Source: Flavobacteriia bacterium (GTDB taxonomy: Bacteria; Bacteroidota; Bacteroidia; Flavobacteriales_D; Crocinitomicaceae). Taken from it: a stretch of 64,000 nt of DNA. The stretch covers positions 51,058-115,057 of the forward strand of contig JAPLEV010000014.1 of assembly GCA_026391005.1 (NCBI GenBank), read 5' to 3'. A model generated the notes under the pieces. That model ran no database searches and was not told the origin of the DNA. It worked only from the letters and a program-made list of their open reading frames with translations. Below, piece by piece: positions 51,496-57,995 of this stretch. The translations under genes were made by a program, and so were the position numbers. Positions within the stretch are counted from its first letter, which is position 1, and each line of letters begins with the position of its first letter.

Positions 51496-52416
51496 TTATA
51501 GTTTGTGTTGCTGCGCATAAAACTTAACGAGTTCATTCGTAAAGACGTAAGATCCATTGGTGCGAAGATGATGATTATCAAAGAAATAATCCGGATTAGA
51601 ATAAACTAAGTTCTTTTGGTCATACTGCCAAACCGTTGCGTATCCATTGGTAAGCGTTTTCAATCTATCTGCAAAACCTATTGTTACGAATTTGAAATTT
51701 GGTGGTATGGCTAAGATAAGTTCAATGTTATTTGTATTACAATAATTTGTAATTGAGGCAAGTGCATTTCGCTTTTGAACTAATTCTCCTTTTGGAGAAT
51801 AAATAAAATTATCCTTATTAAAAATCTTATCAAACGTCTTTTTCTGATTTAAAATCGGCATTGAACCACAAGGCATTATCGAATCATTAGCATTAAATCT
51901 CCGCTTCTTAAACAAAAAGTTAGATTTATTTAATTGGTGAACGACAAAAAGTTCGTTCAATATCGGTTTCTTTTCCTTTTGTTTAACTAGTTCCTTTCGA
52001 ATCTCCCTATATTTTAGCAAAGGATACATTCTATCTAGGCGGAATTTCAAACTTTTAGCCACCTTCAACTCATCGCTATCATCAACAACCAATATGACTG
52101 TTTTTGGTTTTTTATTCCCCTTTGTTTCGAGTGTCAAACGCAATAAAAACTCATGAAAAATGATGTTTGAACCAGGAAAGGAAAGATTATAGGCAGAGAT
52201 ACCCAATGAATCTGAAAACACTTTGGCGATGATGCTTCTAGCGCCTCTAGAAGAACCATAAATGAGAACATCCGATTGAATTTTTCCTGTAACAATCATC
52301 TCCAATCTTCTATCAACCTCCCTATCAGGAGCTGAATTACGAACCAATAAAAATCCTTTATCTAGAATAAAAAAACACACCGTAAACATGACTATTCTTA
52401 TGAAAAATTTCTTCAT
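51496..52416 (-). CDS. SGNH-like acyltransfer/esterase partner of the MBOAT protein (DltD/AlgJ-like role)
   Basis: A 306-residue protein with one N-terminal membrane anchor (FIRIVMFTVCFFILDKGFLL) and a periplasmic SGNH-like domain: YGSSRGAR as the serine motif and a terminal FFDNHHLRTNGS supplying the Asp/His pair. This is the usual architecture of proteins encoded beside MBOAT acyltransferases that complete transfer of the acyl group to a glycan. It begins 3 bp after the MBOAT stop. Confidence 0.75.
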   Translation of the reverse strand: MKKFFIRIVMFTVCFFILDKGFLLVRNSAPDREVDRRLEMIVTGKIQSDVLIYGSSRGARSIIAKVFSDSLGISAYNLSFPGSNIIFHEFLLRLTLETKGNKKPKTVILVVDDSDELKVAKSLKFRLDRMYPLLKYREIRKELVKQKEKKPILNELFVVHQLNKSNFLFKKRRFNANDSIMPCGSMPILNQKKTFDKIFNKDNFIYSPKGELVQKRNALASITNYCNTNNIELILAIPPNFKFVTIGFADRLKTLTNGYATVWQYDQKNLVYSNPDYFFDNHHLRTNGSYVFTNELVKFYAQQHKL

Positions 52417-52419
52417 TGC

Positions 52420-53868
52420 TTAAAACTGAAAATAAATAAACACCTGTTCATTGCCCGAAAGAACCACCACACAAAGAATCAAAAACGAATAAAATAACCA
52501 CCTGAATGGTACATACCATTTTAACCCGAATCGTTCAAGGGCATATTTTTGCTCCCTTCCTAACCACTCAATAATGAAAAAGAAAATAACCAAAGCAATT
52601 GTAAGGTCGGCCAACTCGGGTAATTTAGGACTTTTAAATAACTCAGCAGTAAACATCCGTTTAATGAAATCAATAGCTTGCGTTAATGTATTCGCCCTAA
52701 AGAAAATCCATCCAAATAATACCATTAAAAAGGTGATAAGCATTCCGAAAATTTCTCGGATACTAGGGAAATATCTACCTTGAGCGACGATTTCAAGGTT
52801 GTTTCGATTAGAATTTGTTAACATAAGCGGTAAGAAATAGACCGCATTTAGGGCTCCCCAAACTATAAATGTCCAATTAGCTCCATGCCAAAACCCACTT
52901 ACGAGAAAAATGATGAAGGTATTCCGTATTTTCATCCAAGTCCCACCTTTACTCCCTCCCAAGGGTATATAAAGATAATCGCGAAACCAAGTAGTGAGCG
53001 AAATGTGCCACCTTCTCCAAAATTCTGCAATGTCTCTTGAAAAATAGGGGAATGAAAAATTACGCAACAGTTCTATTCCAAATAAGCGTGAAGTACCTAG
53101 CGCTATATCAGAGTAGCCTGAGAAATCACAATAAATTTGTATTGAAAAGAAAAATGCACCCATAAAAAGTGTACTGCCGGAATAATCAGTGTACCCATCA
53201 AAAATCATATTTGCCCATTCAGCGCACCCATCAGCAATGACAACTTTTTTAAATAGTCCCCATAAAATTTGTCTTAATCCATCAACAGCCTTACTGTAGT
53301 CAAACACCCTCTCTTTTTGAATTTGTGGTAAAAGATGGGTTGCTCTTTCAATAGGTCCCGCGACAAGTAATGGAAAGAAAGCAACAAATACACTGAAATC
53401 TACTAATTTACTTTCGCTTTTTATTCTATCGTAGTAAATATCAATTACGTATGATAGAACATGAAATGTATAAAAAGAGATTCCTACAGGTAGAATTACA
53501 TTCAAGGTAATGGAAGAGGAATCAAGGTGCAGCCCAAAACTATTAAAGAGGCCTGTAAATGAATCGACAAAGAAATTATAATATTTAAAAACAGCTAAAA
53601 AGCCAATATTCAAGATAATACTTAGCCTAAACCAAAACTTTTTCCATAAAATGGACTTGGCATCGCCTATTCTAATGCCGGTAAAATACCCAAGAAAAGT
53701 AGAGAAAGAAAGAAGGAGTAGGAAGCGCCAATCCCAACAGCCATAAAAAAACAAACTGGCACCAAGCAGCAACAGATTCTGCCACTTTATATTCTTTCCT
53801 GCTATAAACCAATAAAGAATAAATACGAGTAAAAAGAATAAAGCAAATTCAATGGAGTTAAAAACCAT
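52420..53868 (-). CDS. MBOAT family membrane-bound O-acyltransferase
   Basis: A 482-residue polytopic membrane protein of the AlgI/DltB group: FFYGCWDWRFLLLL near the N-terminus, FPLLVAGPIERATHLLPQ, DFSGYSDIALG, RRWHISLTTWFRDYLYIPLGG and the catalytic-histidine segment SGFWHGANWTFIVWG. MBOATs move an acyl group from a cytoplasmic donor to a periplasmic or extracellular acceptor, commonly O-acetylating polysaccharides. It is preceded by a 42-codon ORF and followed by an SGNH partner. No alginate or teichoic-acid genes are nearby, so the acceptor is unknown. Confidence 0.92.
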   Translation of the reverse strand: MVFNSIEFALFFLLVFILYWFIAGKNIKWQNLLLLGASLFFYGCWDWRFLLLLSFSTFLGYFTGIRIGDAKSILWKKFWFRLSIILNIGFLAVFKYYNFFVDSFTGLFNSFGLHLDSSSITLNVILPVGISFYTFHVLSYVIDIYYDRIKSESKLVDFSVFVAFFPLLVAGPIERATHLLPQIQKERVFDYSKAVDGLRQILWGLFKKVVIADGCAEWANMIFDGYTDYSGSTLFMGAFFFSIQIYCDFSGYSDIALGTSRLFGIELLRNFSFPYFSRDIAEFWRRWHISLTTWFRDYLYIPLGGSKGGTWMKIRNTFIIFLVSGFWHGANWTFIVWGALNAVYFLPLMLTNSNRNNLEIVAQGRYFPSIREIFGMLITFLMVLFGWIFFRANTLTQAIDFIKRMFTAELFKSPKLPELADLTIALVIFFFIIEWLGREQKYALERFGLKWYVPFRWLFYSFLILCVVVLSGNEQVFIYFQF

Positions 53869-53880
53869 ATAATTTATTAC

Positions 53881-54009
53881 TTAAAAATTTTTAGAGAAAA
53901 ATGGTAATAGTAACTCTTCAATTACCCAATCTTTTGGCGCTATGTTTAAACAAAAAAATAATTTAAATTGTAAACACATCTCTAATAATGCCGCCAAGGA
54001 TTGGTTCAT
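53881..54009 (-). CDS. 42-residue ORF leading the MBOAT operon
   Basis: A 42-codon ORF beginning MNQSLAALLEMCLQFKLFFC and ending LLLPFFSKNF, ending 12 bp before the MBOAT ATG. A very good promoter (TTG-N20-TATATTTG, 54029-54059) places transcription start about 14 nt before its ATG, so it is the first ORF on the transcript. It is moderately hydrophobic with an aromatic C-terminus. I note a faint resemblance of arrangement to DltX, the ~50-residue protein that accompanies DltB (MBOAT) and also ends in Phe, but sequence similarity is not shown. No family is recognised. Confidence 0.5.
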   Translation of the reverse strand: MNQSLAALLEMCLQFKLFFCLNIAPKDWVIEELLLPFFSKNF

Positions 54010-54028
54010 TTTGTTCTATTTAACGATA

Positions 54029-54059
54029 CAAATATAGTCATTTGGATTTTTTGAATCAA
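54029..54059 (-). promoter_or_regulatory. Promoter (TTG-N20-TATATTTG) of the 42-codon ORF/MBOAT/SGNH operon
   Basis: -33 TTG at 54059-54057, 20-bp spacer, -7 TATATTTG at 54036-54029, all on the minus strand. The MBOAT start is about 155 nt downstream of the predicted transcript start, which is explained by the intervening ORF. Confidence 0.65.
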
Positions 54060-54091
54060 GGTTGATCTAAAGCATATCAAAATCCTTCATT

Positions 54092-54115
54092 TTTAATTAC
54101 TTTTGACACGTTAAA
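54092..54115 (+). promoter_or_regulatory. Promoter element with TACTTTTG -7 box, copy 2 (paaE-like operon)
   Basis: TTTAATTACTTTTGACACGT followed by TAAA; TACTTTTG at 54098-54105. It predicts a ~14-nt leader before the ATG at 54124. It matches copy 1 (49073-49096) at 22 of 24 positions. Confidence 0.6.
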
Positions 54116-54123
54116 ATACCTTC

Positions 54124-55194
54124 ATGACGCCTAAATTTCACAAACTAACCGTAAAGACTGTTTCTAAGTTAATTAAAGATGCGGTTTCCATTGAATTTAA
54201 TGTGCCAAAAGAATTAGAATCGTCTTTTCAATACCTTGCTGGTCAATATCTTACGCTAAAAACACAGATTAAAAACGAGGAAGTTCGCAGGTCCTATTCT
54301 TTGTGTTCCGCACCATCAGAAGGAAAATGGATGGTCGCTGTAAAACAGGTTGAAAATGGAATTTTCTCTACTTACGCTCTAAAACACCTTAAAAGAGGTG
54401 ATGAAATAGAGGTTATGAATCCTATGGGTAATTTTCAATATGCAGCTACACCCGGGCAAAAAAAATCCATTGTCTTGTTTGCTGCAGGAAGCGGTATAAC
54501 GCCGATGATGGCGATATTAAAAACAGTACTTACCGACGAAAAAGAGAGTGATGTGACCCTATTTTATGGAAACAAAGGCTTTTATAGCGTCATATTTAGG
54601 GAAGAATTGGAAGCGTTAAAAAATGCTTTTATAGGGCGATTTCGCATTATTCATTTGTTTTCCCAAGAAAGTTTGGGGACTGCTATACAGAAAGGAAGAA
54701 TCGATAAAGAAAAAACAGATGATTTATACAGGGCCTTTCTAAAAAACCAAAAGATTGATGCTGTTTACCTTTGCGGACCTGAGCAAATGATTTTGGCGGT
54801 TAGAGAAAGTTTAGTAGCCTTCGGGGTTAAAAGCGAAAAAATTCATTTTGAGCTCTTCCATGCTGGTTTAAAAACCGACAAAAAAATGGAGACTCCTAAA
54901 AGTATTAATTCTTTTGACAGTCAAATAGAAGTAATTATTGATGGTGACAATATTGCATTTCCTTTAGCATCAGATGGCCTAGCTATCTTAGATGCTGCAC
55001 AAGCAGCGGGAGCAGATTTACCTTATGCCTGTAAAGGGGGTGTTTGCTGCACGTGCAAAGCTAGATTATTAGAAGGAACAGTAAGCATGGATGTAAATTA
55101 TGCTTTAGAAAAAGAGGAGGTTGCGGCAGGATATATATTAAGTTGCCAAGCACATCCAACAAGTAAAAAAGTAGTTGTAACATTTGATGAGTAA
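54124..55194 (+). CDS. paaE: Phenylacetyl-CoA epoxidase reductase PaaE-like, copy 1
   Basis: A 356-residue ferredoxin-NADP-reductase-type electron transfer protein: FAD-binding RRSYSLCSAPSEG, NAD(P)-binding AAGSGITPMMAI, and CGPEQMI near the end of the reductase part. A C-terminal plant-type 2Fe-2S domain has ligands in CKGGVCCTCKA plus the distal SCQA cysteine. It passes electrons from NADPH to the PaaA di-iron centre. Followed after 2 bp by a paralogue of the same architecture. Confidence 0.88.
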   Translation: MTPKFHKLTVKTVSKLIKDAVSIEFNVPKELESSFQYLAGQYLTLKTQIKNEEVRRSYSLCSAPSEGKWMVAVKQVENGIFSTYALKHLKRGDEIEVMNPMGNFQYAATPGQKKSIVLFAAGSGITPMMAILKTVLTDEKESDVTLFYGNKGFYSVIFREELEALKNAFIGRFRIIHLFSQESLGTAIQKGRIDKEKTDDLYRAFLKNQKIDAVYLCGPEQMILAVRESLVAFGVKSEKIHFELFHAGLKTDKKMETPKSINSFDSQIEVIIDGDNIAFPLASDGLAILDAAQAAGADLPYACKGGVCCTCKARLLEGTVSMDVNYALEKEEVAAGYILSCQAHPTSKKVVVTFDE

Positions 55195-55196
55195 TT

Positions 55197-56252
55197 ATGG
55201 GATTTTTTAGTTTTAAAAAGAAGATAAGTAACAGTGATTCTAAATGGAATGATTTAGTTGTTACTGATCTTCAAAAAATTAGTCACGATAGCTGTGTAAT
55301 CACCTTAGGTGTAGAAAAAGATAAAAAATCGGTCTTTAACTTTATTCCCGGTCAATACCTTACGATAGAAGTCGAAGTAAAAGGAACGGCCTACCGACGC
55401 TCTTATTCAATCTGCAGTTCGCCCTCAGATGACTTGCAGATTGCAGTAAAGAAAGTATCTAAGGGAATTGTTTCAACCTTTATCAATACCGATCTAAAAA
55501 TTGGCGATACCATCAAATCAATGGTTCCTGAAGGTAATTTTAGTATTAAAGACGAGAAAAAACTAGTTGTTTTTGCCGCAGGAAGCGGTATCACACCCAT
55601 CGTATCTATTGCAAAAAGCCTATCGCCAAGCGCTAGTATGAATCTATTTTTCGGAAATAAAACCGGAGAAGACATTTTATTTTTGGACACATTAGCTAAA
55701 CTTCCAAACGTTGAAATCACTCATTATTTATCTCGAGAAGACCATGCCAACTACAAAAAAGGGCGACTAGATAAGACTACGATTACCGAAGAAATAAAAG
55801 CAAATTTAAGTTTACTAAAAGCAGATGCGTTCTTGTTGTGTGGACCGGAAAACATGATAAAAGAAGGAATAGATACCCTTTCCTTCTTTGGTGTTAACCC
55901 TGCGAAAATTAAATACGAATTATTTACCCCTCCGATATTATTGATAAAAGAGGAGGTGAAAGTTGAATTTCATGGCGATTGTGCTCTCAGGGTTACTTTA
56001 GATCACGAAACAATTGACATATCAATGAAAGGAGATAAAAAAACGATCCTAGATGCCGTAGAAAACGCTGGATTTGATCCGCCTTTTTCTTGTCGTGGAG
56101 GGGTTTGTTGTTCGTGTAAGGCAAAAATAATTGAAGGCGAAGCTACCATGCGCTTAAACTATTCATTAACCGATGAAGAAGTTAAGGACGGTTATATTTT
56201 AACCTGCCAAGCAAGACCTGCTTCTGAAAAGCTAATTATCACCTATGATTAA
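55197..56252 (+). CDS. Phenylacetyl-CoA epoxidase reductase PaaE-like, copy 2
   Basis: A 351-residue paralogue of the preceding protein with the same order: RRSYSICSSPSDD, AAGSGITPIVSI, CGPENMI and a C-terminal 2Fe-2S domain (CRGGVCCSCKA with TCQA distal). All cofactor residues are kept, so it should be active. The two copies are clearly diverged along their length, so this is an old duplication. It may serve the epoxidase or a different oxygenase. It overlaps the SDR gene by 8 bp. Confidence 0.85.
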   Translation: MGFFSFKKKISNSDSKWNDLVVTDLQKISHDSCVITLGVEKDKKSVFNFIPGQYLTIEVEVKGTAYRRSYSICSSPSDDLQIAVKKVSKGIVSTFINTDLKIGDTIKSMVPEGNFSIKDEKKLVVFAAGSGITPIVSIAKSLSPSASMNLFFGNKTGEDILFLDTLAKLPNVEITHYLSREDHANYKKGRLDKTTITEEIKANLSLLKADAFLLCGPENMIKEGIDTLSFFGVNPAKIKYELFTPPILLIKEEVKVEFHGDCALRVTLDHETIDISMKGDKKTILDAVENAGFDPPFSCRGGVCCSCKAKIIEGEATMRLNYSLTDEEVKDGYILTCQARPASEKLIITYD

Positions 56253-56937
56253 TAAAACAATTGTTGTTACAGGTGCGAGCAAAGGAATAGGTAAGGAAAT
56301 CGTTTTATTGTTAGCCAATGAACGCACAAATACTATTATTGCTTTATCGAGAGACCTGGATTTAATGCACCAAAACTTCGATCACTTACCGAATGTACAT
56401 TCCTATTCATTTGATCTTAGCGGCTCCGTTATTTTACAGGCTAACGAAATATTCTCAGCACATAAATCAATCGATATTTTAATAAATAACGCTGGTCTCT
56501 TAATTAAAAAGCCCTTTGAAGAACTCTCAGTAGAGAATTTTCAGCAGTCATTTCAAGTAAATTTTTTCGGGGTAGTTCAACTAATTCAATATTTAACAAG
56601 TAGGTTAGAAATAAATGGAGCTCATGTGGTAAATATCAGCAGCATGGGGGCCTATCAGGGGAGCGCAAAATTTCCTGAATTAATCGCCTATGCCTCTTCG
56701 AAATCAGCCATTTGCAACTTTACAGAAGTATATGCAGAGGAAAAGAAAAATAGTAACATTCGAATGAATTGCTTGTGTTTAGGAGCTGTACAAACTGAAA
56801 TGCTCGCCGAAGCTTTCCCTGGCTATTTGGCGAATACAAGTGCCAAAGAGATGGCTGCTTTTATTACCGATTTCGCACTAAACAAAGGTGGGTTTTTTAA
56901 TGGAAAAATTCTTCCCGTTTCAAATTCCACTCCTTAA
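56245..56937 (+). CDS. SDR family oxidoreductase
   Basis: A 230-residue classical short-chain dehydrogenase: TGASKGIG cofactor loop (9-16), LINNAGLL, the catalytic serine in ISSMGAY and YASSKSA (YxxxK). It reduces or oxidises a carbonyl/alcohol with NAD(P). The start overlaps the second reductase gene, so it belongs to the paaE-like operon. A role in phenylacetate or other aromatic catabolism is plausible but not demonstrated by sequence. Confidence 0.88.
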   Translation: MINKTIVVTGASKGIGKEIVLLLANERTNTIIALSRDLDLMHQNFDHLPNVHSYSFDLSGSVILQANEIFSAHKSIDILINNAGLLIKKPFEELSVENFQQSFQVNFFGVVQLIQYLTSRLEINGAHVVNISSMGAYQGSAKFPELIAYASSKSAICNFTEVYAEEKKNSNIRMNCLCLGAVQTEMLAEAFPGYLANTSAKEMAAFITDFALNKGGFFNGKILPVSNSTP

Positions 56938-56970
56938 ATTCGCCTGATTTCTGGTCTTTTTATACTCGAT

Positions 56971-56978
56971 TATTTTTG
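56971..56978 (+). promoter_or_regulatory. -7 promoter box (TATTTTTG) of the PorP/SprF operon
   Basis: Perfect TAnnTTTG match 15 bp before the ATG at 56994. It supports that ATG over the in-frame TTG at 56976, which lies within the box. Confidence 0.55.
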
Positions 56979-56993
56979 TTACTTTTACACTAC

Positions 56994-57995
56994 ATGCTAC
57001 CAAACATAAAAAAATTCATTTTTTTTCTATTTAGTTTTTGCATCTTCAATGCATGGAATCAAGATATTCATTGGTCACAATTTAATGACAATCAATTATT
57101 TCAAAATCCAGCTAATGCCGGAAATTTTTATGGTGATCTCCGAATTATAGGTAATTATAGAGACCAATGGCGAAGCGTAAGTGTTCCATTTAGCACCTTT
57201 TCCATGTCCTTAGATAAGCAGACGAGAAAACTTGGATACGGCATTATGGCGTTTCACGACCAAGCAGGAGATGGTAAATTTAGCACCATTGAATTACAAG
57301 GCAATGTATCGTATAATCTTAAATTAAGTGCTGATTCTGCTCATAATTTGCGCGGAGGCATTAACATCGGTATGAATCATCGTCAGGTAAATTGGAATGC
57401 ATTTTATTTTGACAGTCAGTTTAACGGATATGTTTTTAATCCTGCATTACCTACAAACGAAGCAATGCAGACTGATCGCAAAACCAATTTATCAATTGGT
57501 GGGGGTTTAGTATATGATTGGGTTAAGAATCCAAGATTAAGACTTAGCACTGGCATAAGTGCCTTTAACTTAAATAGACCGAATCAAGGATTTTACAATG
57601 TAACTATAAAAAGAGCTATTCGCTACAATGGTTTTCTTAAGGCCACAATTGCTGTAAAGCCAATGATTGATGTAATCCCAAGCATTCAGTTTTCTTCACA
57701 AGGCACTTATCAAGAGCTTGTTCTTGGGTCGTCCGTGAAACATTATTTACCATCTAAAACCTTTGTGTATCGTGCCGTTTATGCTGGATTATGGATGAGA
57801 AACAAAGACGCCTGCATGCTAACCTTAGGATATGATCACCAAGACTTATTTGTGGGTTTGAGTTACGATATTAATCTTTCGAAATTACTCCCTGCGAGTA
57901 ATGCACGAGGAGGATTTGAAATCGCTTTACGTTATATTATTAATCGTTTTAAACCAAAGCGAGCAGACCATCGAGTATGTCCAGATTATATATAG
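56994..57995 (+). CDS. Type IX secretion system membrane protein, PorP/SprF family
   Basis: A 333-residue outer-membrane beta-barrel of the PorP/SprF family: signal peptide (to NAWNQ), then DIHWSQFNDNQLFQNPANAG and NYRDQWRSVSVPFSTFSMS, the family hallmark. These proteins work with T9SS and gliding motility, usually anchoring or presenting type B-sorted cargo and paired with an OmpA-family partner encoded next door, as here (19-bp overlap). It could serve the type B cargo at 40801, but many such pairs exist per genome. Confidence 0.9.
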   Translation: MLPNIKKFIFFLFSFCIFNAWNQDIHWSQFNDNQLFQNPANAGNFYGDLRIIGNYRDQWRSVSVPFSTFSMSLDKQTRKLGYGIMAFHDQAGDGKFSTIELQGNVSYNLKLSADSAHNLRGGINIGMNHRQVNWNAFYFDSQFNGYVFNPALPTNEAMQTDRKTNLSIGGGLVYDWVKNPRLRLSTGISAFNLNRPNQGFYNVTIKRAIRYNGFLKATIAVKPMIDVIPSIQFSSQGTYQELVLGSSVKHYLPSKTFVYRAVYAGLWMRNKDACMLTLGYDHQDLFVGLSYDINLSKLLPASNARGGFEIALRYIINRFKPKRADHRVCPDYI

